This document shows, piece by piece, positions 27,326-39,497 of a DNA stretch of 64,000 nucleotides. This stretch comes from Nocardioides kongjuensis (lineage in GTDB: Bacteria > Actinomycetota > Actinomycetes > Propionibacteriales > Nocardioidaceae). Where the stretch lies: assembly GCF_013409625.1 (NCBI RefSeq), contig NZ_JACCBF010000001.1, forward strand, positions 4,095,001-4,159,000. The letters are read 5' to 3'. Below the pieces are notes generated by a model, which saw nothing but the letters and a program-made list of their open reading frames with translations, had not been told where the DNA came from and did no database searches. The position numbers and the translations under genes were made by a program. Each line of letters begins with the position of its first letter. Positions within the stretch are counted from its first letter, which is position 1.

Positions 27326-28447
27326 ATGCACGTCGCACGGCTGAGCCTGCACGACTTCCGGTCCTACGCCACCGTCGACGTCGAGCTCGAACCCGGCGTC
27401 ACCGCCTTCGTCGGGCGCAACGGCCAGGGCAAGACCAACCTGGTCGAGGCGGTCGACTACCTCTCCCGGCTGTCCTCGCACCGGGTCGCCACCGACGCCC
27501 CGCTGATCCGCGCCGGCGCCGACCAGGCGATCATCCGCGCGGCCGTGGTCCGCGAGGGGCGCACCGCCGTCCTCGAGGTCGAGCTCAACCCCGGCAAGGC
27601 CAACCGGGCCCGGATCAACCGATCGCCGCTGCCGCGGGTGCGCGAGCTCGCCGGCATCGTCCGCACCGTCGTGTTCAGCCCCGAGGACCTCGCACTGGTC
27701 AAGGGCGACCCCGGCGGCCGGCGCCGCTTCCTCGACGACCTGCTGGTGCTGCGCACCCCGCGCTACGCCGGCCTGATCTCCGACCACGAGCGGGTGCTCA
27801 AGCAGCGCAACACCCTGCTCAAGACGCTGTACGCCGCCCGCGGCTCCAGTCGCGACGCGGCGCTCGCGACCCTGGCGGTGTGGGACGACCACCTGGTGGC
27901 GACCGGCACCGAGCTGCTCGGCGCCCGGCTCGCGCTGAGCGCCGACCTGGCGCCGTACGTCGGGAAGGCCTACGAGGCCGTCGCCCGCGGAGCCTCGCGC
28001 GACGACGCGCGGATCAGCTACGAGCCGACCGTGCCGGAGCCGACCCCGGAGGCGTTCCGGGCCGAGCTCGCCCGCCGCCAGGCCGACGAGATCGGCCGCG
28101 GCGTGACGCTCGTCGGCCCGCACCGCGACGACCTGCTGCTCACCCTCGGCCCGGGCGACGACCAACGACTCCCGGTGCGGGGCTACGCCAGCCACGGCGA
28201 GTCCTGGTCGTTCGCGCTGGCGCTGCGGCTGGCGTCGTACGACCTGCTGCGGGCCGACGGCGACGACCCGATCCTGATCCTCGACGACGTGTTCGCCGAG
28301 CTCGACACCGAGCGGCGGGTGCAGCTCGCCGGGCTGGTCGCGGGTGCCGAGCAGGTGCTGGTCACCGCGGCGGTGCCGGCCGACGTACCTGTCGAGCTGG
28401 CGGGCGCGACCTTCCACGTCGCGGCGGGAGAGGTGACCCGTGGCTGA
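27326..28447 (+). CDS. recF: DNA replication and repair protein RecF
   Basis: A 373-residue SMC-like ATPase that helps load RecA at single-strand gaps. ATG 27326 has GAGGGAGGTG upstream. Motifs are Walker [14 protein letters not shown], the helper segment LSRLSSHRV, the signature region [25 protein letters not shown] and Walker [17 protein letters not shown]. Its 3' end overlaps the next gene by eight bases. Confidence 0.96.
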   Translation: MHVARLSLHDFRSYATVDVELEPGVTAFVGRNGQGKTNLVEAVDYLSRLSSHRVATDAPLIRAGADQAIIRAAVVREGRTAVLEVELNPGKANRARINRSPLPRVRELAGIVRTVVFSPEDLALVKGDPGGRRRFLDDLLVLRTPRYAGLISDHERVLKQRNTLLKTLYAARGSSRDAALATLAVWDDHLVATGTELLGARLALSADLAPYVGKAYEAVARGASRDDARISYEPTVPEPTPEAFRAELARRQADEIGRGVTLVGPHRDDLLLTLGPGDDQRLPVRGYASHGESWSFALALRLASYDLLRADGDDPILILDDVFAELDTERRVQLAGLVAGAEQVLVTAAVPADVPVELAGATFHVAAGEVTRG

Positions 28448-29030
28448 GCCCGACGAGGTCTCCGGTACCGGCGAGGAGGTCGGTGAGGAGGTCGCCGAGC
28501 ACCGTCCCGACGGGCTCGACCTGGCCCGGGCGCAGATGCTCGGCACCGCCGGGTCCAGTGCGGCGCCCGCGCGTCGCCTCCCGCGGGTCAACCCCGGCAA
28601 GGGCGGCACCTACTCCTTCCGACGCCGGGCCGGTCGCTCCGAGCCGCAGCTGAGCAGCGCCCACCCCGACGGCCGCGACCCCCAGGGGCTGGGCAACGAG
28701 GTGGACCGCCTGATCGACGGTCGAGGCTGGGGCCTGGACCTGCAGGTGCGGGGCGTGTTCGCGCGGTGGGCCGAGATCGTCGGACCGGAGATCGGCGCCC
28801 ACAGCACGCCCGAGTCGCTCACCGACGGCACCCTCGTGGTGCGCACCGACTCGACCGCCTGGGCCACCCAGCTCAAGCTGCTCGCGGCCACCGTCGTCCG
28901 GCGGCTCAACGAGGAGCTGGGCACCGGCACCGTCACCGTGGTCGAGGTGCTCGGGCCGCACGCGCCGACCTGGAAGCACGGTCGCCGCAAGGCTCCCGGG
29001 AGCCGCGGCCCACGCGACACCTACGGCTGA
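28440..29030 (+). CDS. DUF721 family protein
   Basis: A 196-residue DciA-like protein between recF and gyrB, the standard actinobacterial position. The N-terminal half is variable and charged. The DUF721 domain starts near [45 protein letters not shown] and ends [12 protein letters not shown]. DciA proteins load or assist the replicative helicase in many bacteria; for this actinobacterial form that role is inferred. GTG 28440 overlaps recF. Confidence 0.88.
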   Translation: MAEPDEVSGTGEEVGEEVAEHRPDGLDLARAQMLGTAGSSAAPARRLPRVNPGKGGTYSFRRRAGRSEPQLSSAHPDGRDPQGLGNEVDRLIDGRGWGLDLQVRGVFARWAEIVGPEIGAHSTPESLTDGTLVVRTDSTAWATQLKLLAATVVRRLNEELGTGTVTVVEVLGPHAPTWKHGRRKAPGSRGPRDTYG

Positions 29031-29228
29031 TCGGGAGGCCTGGCGACGTACCGGGGCTCAGCGACACCCCTGTTCGGCGCTCCGAGCCCTGTTTCTGGGC
29101 CATCTGCGGCCACATTTCACCCGACGTTGTCCCCTGACCGCGTCGCCACGCGTGTCCTGAGGCCCTCAGAAGGCTAGAATGGGGCATCGGCCGGGAACGC
29201 GTCTCGGGACGCCTGACTCGGCCTTCGC

Positions 29229-29258
29229 CATGCCTTCGACAAAAGTCGGCCAGGCATG
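29229..29258. promoter_or_regulatory. hairpin in the gyrB leader region
   Basis: CATGCC at 29229-29234 pairs with GGCATG at 29253-29258, and an inner CGAC/GTCG pair closes an AAAA loop. It ends about 31 bases before the gyrB start in a 259-base gap with no other clear feature. Supercoiling-sensitive control of gyrase genes is common, but a role here is inferred. Confidence 0.35.
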
Positions 29259-29289
29259 CTCCGTACGACCAAAGTGAATGAGGTCCCGC

Positions 29290-31359
<2,070 letters not shown>

Positions 31360-31410
31360 GTCTCTAACGCCAGCCCTAGACATCGATAGATCGAACCAGA
31401 AAGAGCAATC

Positions 31411-34100
<2,690 letters not shown>

Positions 34101-34101
<1 letters not shown>

Positions 34102-34607
34102 TGACCGAGCGCGTCGAGGACACCGTGGTCCGGCCGGCGGCCGCCGCCGGCCGCCCTGCCGGCGCGCCCTCGGCGTCCGGGCCCGTCCCCGCGGCTGTGC
34201 CGGGCGGCGTACCGGGTGCTCCGGCGCGGGGCCGTGCCCCGCGCCGCGCCCGCCTGCGACTGACCCGGGTCGACCCCTGGTCGGTCATGAAGACGTCGTT
34301 CCTGCTGTCCATCGCCTTCGCCGTCGTCACCGTGGTGTCGGTGGCGATGGTGTGGCAGGTGCTCGGCGCCGCCGGCGTGTGGGACTCGATCAACTCCACG
34401 ATCCAGGAGGGCATCGGCGGCGAGGACGTCGCGTCCTTCCGGATCGAGGACTACGTCGGCACCAGCCGCGTCCTGGGCTTCACCATGCTCGTGGCGGCCA
34501 TCGACGTCGTCCTGATCACCGCCGCAGCCACCCTCGTCGCCTTCCTCTACAACATGTCGGCCGCCCTCCTCGGCGGCATCGAGATCACCCTCGCCGAGGA
34601 CGCCTGA
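34101..34607 (+). CDS. DUF3566 family membrane protein
   Basis: A 168-residue protein with a Pro/Ala-rich N-terminal 50 residues and two transmembrane helices (SFLLSIAFAVVTVVSVAMVW and MLVAAIDVVLITAAATLVAFLY) around a short extracytoplasmic loop. The LTRVDPWSVMKTSF start of the domain is typical of DUF3566 proteins that follow gyrA in actinobacteria. It is coupled to gyrA through TGATG. Function is unknown. Confidence 0.9.
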
Positions 34608-34611
34608 GCTG

Positions 34612-34675
34612 ACGAAGCTCGTCGAGTAGTCCGAGCCGCTGGGCGAGGACGTATCGAGACGCCCTCGTTTTGTCC
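34612..34675. repeat. degenerate actinobacterial intergenic palindromic repeat
   Basis: The stretch reads GTCGAGTAGTCCGAG ... GGGCGAGGACGTATCGAGAC, resembling a repeat family I associate with intergenic sites in Nocardioides-like genomes (GTCGAGTAG...CGTATCGAGAC). Only one copy is visible here, so its repeat nature is inferred. It lies between the gyrA block and tRNA-Ile. Confidence 0.4.
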
Positions 34676-34750
34676 CTCGCTCACCCCCTCCGGTAGTGTC
34701 TGTCCTCGGCTCGCTGCCGAGGGGCTTCCACCCAGATCGGCGAGTCACCC

Positions 34751-34824
34751 GGGCCTATAGCTCAGACGGTTAGAGCACCACACTGATAATGTGGGGGTCA
34801 GAGGTTCAAGTCCTCTTAGGCCCA
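34751..34824 (+). tRNA. tRNA-Ile (GAT)
   Basis: A 74-base cloverleaf: acceptor GGGCCTA / TAGGCCC, anticodon stem CCACA / TGTGG with anticodon GAT at 34785-34787, T arm with GGTTCAAGTCC. CCA is not encoded. A gyrA-tRNA-Ile-tRNA-Ala order is typical for actinobacteria. Confidence 0.97.
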
Positions 34825-34828
34825 CGGA

Positions 34829-34862
34829 AAGCCCCGGCCGCGGTCACCGCGGACCGGGGCTT
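34829..34862 (+). terminator. terminator after tRNA-Ile
   Basis: AAGCCCCGG (34829-34837) pairs with CCGGGGCTT (34854-34862), with an inner CCGCGGTCACCGCGG hairpin, followed by CTTCG. It precedes the small DLW-39-type gene. Confidence 0.7.
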
Positions 34863-34882
34863 CTTCGAAGGAGGAGCGGTTC

Positions 34883-35008
34883 ATGAAGAAGGTTCTTCTC
34901 GCGGTCTTCGGACTGCTCGGCCTGGTCATCGCCGGTCGCAAGCTCCAGGAGAGCAAGGCCGAGCAGGCCCTGTGGGCCGAGGCCACCGACACGCTCCCCA
35001 AGAACTGA
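34883..35008 (+). CDS. DLW-39 family small protein
   Basis: A 41-residue protein between two tRNA genes. GGAGGAGCGG lies before ATG 34883. It has a basic MKK start, a hydrophobic stretch VLLAVFGLLGLVIAG and the conserved tail LWAEATDTLPKN, which matches the DLW-39 family of very short actinobacterial proteins; here the usual Asp before Leu-Trp is Ala. Probably a small membrane-associated protein of unknown role. Confidence 0.85.
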   Translation: MKKVLLAVFGLLGLVIAGRKLQESKAEQALWAEATDTLPKN

Positions 35009-35041
35009 ATCACCCGCTCGGCCGTCGTACGGCTGAGCACG

Positions 35042-35114
35042 GGGGCCTTGGCGCAATTGGTAGCGCACCTGCTTTGCAAGCAGGGGGTTAGGGGTTCGAG
35101 TCCCCTAGGCTCCA
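35042..35114 (+). tRNA. tRNA-Ala (TGC)
   Basis: A 73-base cloverleaf: acceptor GGGGCCT / AGGCTCC with one G-T pair, anticodon stem CCTGC / GCAGG with TGC at 35075-35077, T arm GGGGTTCGAGTCCCC. The 3' ten bases overlap the end of the opposing hypothetical gene. Confidence 0.96.
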
Positions 35115-35725
35115 CCGCCTGACCGGGCTGCGCCTTCGGCGTAGAAACCAGCGAGGTCGGGGATCTCGCGCAACGGCCGCGCCGCCCCGAACGGGGCGTT
35201 CCAGAAGTCGCCGACCAACCCGTCGCGGTGCCACGGACCGACGTACGCGTAGGGCTCGGGGAGGAAGCCGTCCCCGGGGGAGACGCCGTAGTTCACCTCG
35301 TCGAGGGTGATCCCGAGGTCGAAGTGCTCGGGCCACAGCACCCGGTCGGCGGTCGGGCAGAAGGCGGCCAGCGCGGCGTCACCACGGGCGAAGGCGGCGT
35401 GGATCTCGGCGGCCGCCGTCGGGTCCACCTGCAGCAGGTGGGTCTCGTCGAGGCCGCAGCCGTCCTCGTAGACGCCCGCCAGGGTCAGGGGTACGACGCC
35501 CGCGGCCTCGCCCACTTCTGCGACCGTGCGACCGGGGAGGTCCACGGCCCGGTCGCCGACCCGCAGCTCGGTGCCGACGACCGACGCGTACGGTGCCCGC
35601 ACGGCCGCGAAGCCTCCGGGACAGACGGCCAGCCGGATGGTGCCGTGCACCGCGTGCTGGGGACCGGCGAGCAGCAGCTCGGCGACGGTGTGCAACGAGC
35701 GTCGGGTCGCGACGAGGTCGGTCAT
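35105..35725 (-). CDS. hypothetical protein
   Basis: A 206-residue cytoplasmic protein with no signal peptide or membrane helix. I do not recognise a named family. It has a hydrophobic N-terminal half (TIRLAVCPGGFAAVR) and a conserved-looking C-terminal part (LWPEHFDLGITLDEVNYGVSPGD ... PYAYVGPWHRDGLVGDFWNAPFGA), rich in Trp, His and Asp. Its TAG stop lies inside the acceptor arm of the opposing tRNA-Ala. Codon use looks native. Confidence 0.78.
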   Translation of the reverse strand: MTDLVATRRSLHTVAELLLAGPQHAVHGTIRLAVCPGGFAAVRAPYASVVGTELRVGDRAVDLPGRTVAEVGEAAGVVPLTLAGVYEDGCGLDETHLLQVDPTAAAEIHAAFARGDAALAAFCPTADRVLWPEHFDLGITLDEVNYGVSPGDGFLPEPYAYVGPWHRDGLVGDFWNAPFGAARPLREIPDLAGFYAEGAARSGGGA

Positions 35726-35837
35726 GTCCGGACGCTAGCGCGCGATCCGGGCCGGGCGACCGGCCGACTTCTTACGGATCGGGGACAGGTGGGCGGCGAG
35801 CCTTCCGGTCCCCGCGGGTGCGGTGGACGCTGTCAGG

Positions 35838-36930
35838 ATGACGGAGACCGCCTGGCACCGCGTCGACACCGCCGATCTCCCGGAGGAGGGTCGCGTCTCG
35901 ACGTCGGTGGGTCGACGGACGGTCCGTCGCGCTGACCCGGTGCGGCGGGCGGCTGGGGGCGTTGGAGAACCGGTGCCCCCACCAGGGAGGACCCATCGGC
36001 GAGGGGTCCATCGAGAACGGCTGGTTGCGCTGTCCCTGGCACGGCTACGACTACGACCCCACCAGCGGCGAGCCTCCGGAGGGCTTCAGCGACGCCGTCG
36101 CGGCGTACGACGTCGACGAGCGCGGCGACGGGACCTACGTGCGGCTCCCGGTCCCGCCCGCACGACACCGCACCGTCTCCGACGTCCTCGTCGAGACGCT
36201 GGTCGCGCACGGGGTGGACACGGTCTTCGGGATGGTCGGCCACTCCAACCTCGGCTTCGCCGACGCCCTGCGCCGGGCCGAGGAGCGGGGAGAGGTGCGC
36301 TACATCGGCATCCGCCACGAGGGAGCAGCGGCCTTCGCGGCCAGCGCCTACGGGAAGCTGACCGGCCGCCCCGCTGCCTGCCTCGCGATCGCCGGTCCGG
36401 GGTCGACCAACCTCATCACGGGCCTGTACGACGCCCGGCTCGACGGGGCGCCGGTGGTCGCGATCTCCGGACAGGTGCCGTCGTCGGCCCGCGGCCGGGG
36501 CGCCTTCCAGGACCTCGACCTGTCCGCCGTCTTCCGCGACGTCGCCGTGTCGACCGCGACGGTGGAGGCCGGCGCCGACCACGCCGAGCTGGCGGCGCTC
36601 GCGGTGAAGCACGCCGTGGACGGGCGCGGGGTCGCCCACCTCGTCCTGCCCGACGAGGTCCAGGAGCAGCCCAGCGACGCGGCCGCGAGCCTGCCGGACG
36701 GTCGCTACGGGCGGGGTGTCGCTCGTCCCGCGGACGACGACGTCGCCCGGGCCGCCGCTCTGCTCGACCAGGCGCGGCGGCCGGTGTTCGTGGTCGGCCA
36801 GGGCGCCCGCGGTGCCCGGGCCGAGCTGCTCGCCCTTGCCGAACGCCTGGACGCCCCGGTGCTGACGACCTTCCGGGCCAAGGGTCTGGTGCCCGACGAC
36901 CACCCGCTCGGCGCGGTGGCTCAGGCCGGT
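35838..36930 (+). pseudogene. broken Rieske / thiamine-diphosphate-binding enzyme gene
   Basis: From ATG 35838 the frame encodes a Rieske N-terminus (TAWHRVDTADLPEEGRVST) until a +1 shift at the GGG run 35909-35911; after skipping one G the protein continues VDGRSVALTRCGGRLGALENRCPHQGG and CPWHGYDYDP, the two Rieske cluster motifs. A thiamine-diphosphate enzyme of the acetolactate synthase/pyruvate oxidase type follows: N-terminal Pyr domain (FGMVGHSN, GIRHEGAAAFAASAYGKLTG, GPGSTNLITGL) and part of the central domain (RPVFVVGQGARG, TTFRAKGLVPDDHPLGA). It then breaks off; the cofactor-binding C-terminal third is missing. The open frame runs on only through unrelated sequence. A sequencing error could explain the shift but not the truncation. 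Confidence 0.8.
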
Positions 36931-36999
36931 GGACCGCTTGAGGGTGCAGTTGATGAAGATCGCCCGCAGGTCGCCGAAGTCGAGGTCGAGGTCCGTCAT
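36928..36999 (-). pseudogene. N-terminal stub of an NAD(P)H-dependent FMN reductase/flavodoxin-like gene
   Basis: From ATG 36999 on the minus strand the sequence reads MTDLDLDFGDLRAIFINCTL and then KRS, the first strand and phosphate loop of a flavodoxin-fold oxidoreductase. After about 24 residues the similarity ends at the junction with the truncated thiamine-diphosphate enzyme gene. It once faced away from egtB. Confidence 0.65.
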
Positions 37000-37111
37000 G
37001 CCGTCCAGCATGGACCGCACGGCACCCCTCGCGGATCGCCCGGATGTGAACAAATGCTGACGACGACGAACGGCACTGGTCAGTGTCGGTGCCCGGTCCT
37101 ACTGTCGACGC

Positions 37112-38392
37112 ATGACCGCAACCCAGTGGACAGCGGACACCCTCCTGACGCGCTACGACGAGGTCAGGTCCCACACCGAGCGCCTCGCCGCGCCGCTCTC
37201 GCCCGAGGACCAGACGGTGCAGTCGATGCCCGACGTGTCACCGACGAAGTGGCACCGGGCGCACGTGACGTGGTTCTTCGAGACCTTCGTGCTGGCGGAG
37301 AACGAGGCGGGGTTCGCGCCGTACCAGGACCAGTACTGGTTCCTCTTCAACAGCTACTACGAGGCCGTCGGGCCCCGCTACAACCGCGCCGAGCGCGGGG
37401 TCATCAGCCGACCGGGGGCCCACGACGTGGGCGTCTACCGGGGCAACGTCGACGACCGGATGCGTGAGCTCGTCAGCAGCCTCGACCAGGGCACCGTCGA
37501 CAAGCTGGCCGGCACGATCGAGCTCGGCTTCCACCACGAGCAGCAGCACCAGGAGCTGCTGCTCATGGACATCAAGCACGTGCTCTCGCTCAACCCGCTG
37601 CGCCCGACGTACGCCGGAGCCCCGGCCGCGACCACGACCCCCGACCCCCTGGGCTGGGTCGACGTCGAGGGCGGCCTGGTGGAGATCGGCCACCGCGACG
37701 CGGGCTTCTCGTTCGACAACGAGCTGCCGCTGCACCAGGTCTGGCTGGAGCCGTTCCGGCTCGCCGACCGGCTGGTGACCAACGGGGAGTGGCTCGACTT
37801 CATGGCCGACGGCGGCTACCAGCGCCCCGAGCTGTGGCTGTCGGACGGCTGGGCCCAGGTCAAGGCGCACGAGTGGCGCGCGCCCTTCTACTGGACCCAG
37901 GTCGACGGGGTCTGGTTCGAGCACACGCTGCACGGCACCTTCCCGGTCGACCTCGGCCTGCCGGTCAGCCACGTCAGCCACTACGAGGCCGACGCCTACG
38001 CGACGTGGGCGGGCAAGCGGCTGCCGACCGAGGCGGAGTGGGAGCACGCCGTGCGCAGCCAGGGCGACGACGACGCGACGGCCAACCTCGCCGACACCGA
38101 GACCTGGCACCCCCGCGCCGCGGGCGCGAGCACGGGCCGGCTGCGCCAGGTCCACGGCGACTGCTGGGAGTGGACCTCGTCGGCCTACCTGCCCTATCCC
38201 GGCTTCCACCCGGCGGCGGGCGCGATCGGCGAGTACAACGGCAAGTTCATGTCCGGCCAGATGGTGCTGCGCGGCGGCTGCGCGCTGACGCCGCCCGGCC
38301 ACGCGCGGGCGAGCTACCGCAACTTCTTCCCACCCGGCGCTCGGTGGGCGTTGAGCGGACTGCGCCTTGCCGACGGCGGGGTGCGCGCATGA
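37112..38392 (+). CDS. egtB: ergothioneine biosynthesis sulfoxide synthase EgtB
   Basis: A 426-residue non-haem iron enzyme that joins gamma-glutamylcysteine or cysteine to hercynine with oxygen. The N-terminal DinB-like domain supplies the iron ligands (WHRAH near residue 50 and HHEQQHQE near residue 145). The C-terminal FGE-sulfatase domain has VTNGEWLDFMADGGY, RLPTEAEWEHAVR, CWEWTSSAYLPYPGF and GGCALTPPGHARASYRNFFPP. Its stop overlaps egtD (ATGA). Confidence 0.95.
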   Translation: MTATQWTADTLLTRYDEVRSHTERLAAPLSPEDQTVQSMPDVSPTKWHRAHVTWFFETFVLAENEAGFAPYQDQYWFLFNSYYEAVGPRYNRAERGVISRPGAHDVGVYRGNVDDRMRELVSSLDQGTVDKLAGTIELGFHHEQQHQELLLMDIKHVLSLNPLRPTYAGAPAATTTPDPLGWVDVEGGLVEIGHRDAGFSFDNELPLHQVWLEPFRLADRLVTNGEWLDFMADGGYQRPELWLSDGWAQVKAHEWRAPFYWTQVDGVWFEHTLHGTFPVDLGLPVSHVSHYEADAYATWAGKRLPTEAEWEHAVRSQGDDDATANLADTETWHPRAAGASTGRLRQVHGDCWEWTSSAYLPYPGFHPAAGAIGEYNGKFMSGQMVLRGGCALTPPGHARASYRNFFPPGARWALSGLRLADGGVRA

Positions 38393-39363
38393 GCGAGTCA
38401 CCCCGGGTCTGCGTCCTGCTCGAGCCCGACTGGGCCAGCGACAGCCTCGCGGCCGACGTACGCCGTGGCCTGAGCACCTACCCGCGCACCCTCCCGCCAC
38501 GGTGGCTCTACGACGACCGCGGCTCCGCGCTCTTCGACGAGATCACCCGGCTGCCGGAGTACTACCCGTTCACCGCGGAGCGCTCGATCCTCGAGACGCA
38601 CGCCGACGAGATCGCCGCCGCCAGCGGGGCCACGTCCCTGGTCGAGCTGGGCAGCGGGACGAGCGAGAAGTCCCGGATCCTCCTCGACGCCTTCACGCGG
38701 ACCGGTCAGCTGGAGCGGTTCGCCCCGGTCGACGTGGCCGAGGGGACGCTGCGGCAGGCGGCCGACGAGATCGCGGCCCGGCACCCGGGCCTCGAGGTGG
38801 TGGCGGTGGTCGGTGACTTCACCCTCCACCTCGCGCACCTGCCCGAAGGCGGGCGCCGGATGGTCGCCTTCCTCGGCGGCACGATCGGCAACCTCTACCG
38901 CGAGGAGCGCGCGGCCTTCCTCGGCGCGCTCGCCGACCAGCTGCAGCCGGGCGACTCGCTGCTGCTCGGCACCGACCTGGTCAAGAGCGCGGACCGCCTG
39001 ATCGCGGCGTACGACGACAGCCAGGGCGTCACCGAGGAGTTCATCCGCAACAGCCTGGTCGTGGTCAACCGCGAGCTCGGCGCGGACTTCGACCCCGAGG
39101 CCTTCTCCTACGTCCCGTTCTGGGACCCCCACATGGAGCGGATGGACCTGCGGCTGCGGGCCGAGGTCCCGCAGCGGATCACCATCCCCGGCGCCGACGT
39201 CGTGCTCGACCTCGCGATGGGGGAGGAGATCCGGATCGAGATCTCGACCAAGTTCCGGGTCAGCCGGATCGCCGCCGAGCTCGAGGCGGCGGGTCTCGAC
39301 GTCGCCCGGGTGTGGACCGACGAGGCGGGCGACTTCGCGCTCACGCTGGCCGTCAAGGCCTGA
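38389..39363 (+). CDS. egtD: L-histidine N(alpha)-methyltransferase EgtD
   Basis: A 324-residue enzyme that methylates histidine three times to hercynine using S-adenosylmethionine, the first step of ergothioneine synthesis. Landmarks are PRWLYDDRGSALFDEITRLPEYYPFTAER, the SAM site SLVELGSGTSEKSRILLDAF, AFLGGTIGNLYREE and the C-terminal RIEISTKFRVSRI. ATG 38389 overlaps the egtB stop. egtA, egtC and egtE are not adjacent. Confidence 0.95.
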   Translation: MSESPRVCVLLEPDWASDSLAADVRRGLSTYPRTLPPRWLYDDRGSALFDEITRLPEYYPFTAERSILETHADEIAAASGATSLVELGSGTSEKSRILLDAFTRTGQLERFAPVDVAEGTLRQAADEIAARHPGLEVVAVVGDFTLHLAHLPEGGRRMVAFLGGTIGNLYREERAAFLGALADQLQPGDSLLLGTDLVKSADRLIAAYDDSQGVTEEFIRNSLVVVNRELGADFDPEAFSYVPFWDPHMERMDLRLRAEVPQRITIPGADVVLDLAMGEEIRIEISTKFRVSRIAAELEAAGLDVARVWTDEAGDFALTLAVKA

Positions 39364-39365
39364 GC

Positions 39366-39392
39366 GGATACCCCGCCCGGTTGTGGGTATCC
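39366..39392 (+). terminator. possible terminator after egtD
   Basis: GGATACCC (39366-39373) pairs with GGGTATCC (39385-39392) around an 11-base loop, immediately after the egtD stop. No T run follows, so it may be only an attenuating hairpin. Confidence 0.4.
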
Positions 39393-39497
39393 CCGGGACC
39401 GGCCTGCGCGTCGGGGTGGACGTGACCGAGATGACGCGGCAAGGTCGGACCTGTGCCGGAGATCCCGGACACACCGCACATCTCGGAAGGTTGTGAC

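Noticed and set aside
36931..37467. Continuation of the thiamine-diphosphate enzyme frame into egtB
   Set aside because: After about 36930 the sequence no longer resembles the enzyme; the frame is open only by chance through the FMN-reductase stub and the start of egtB.
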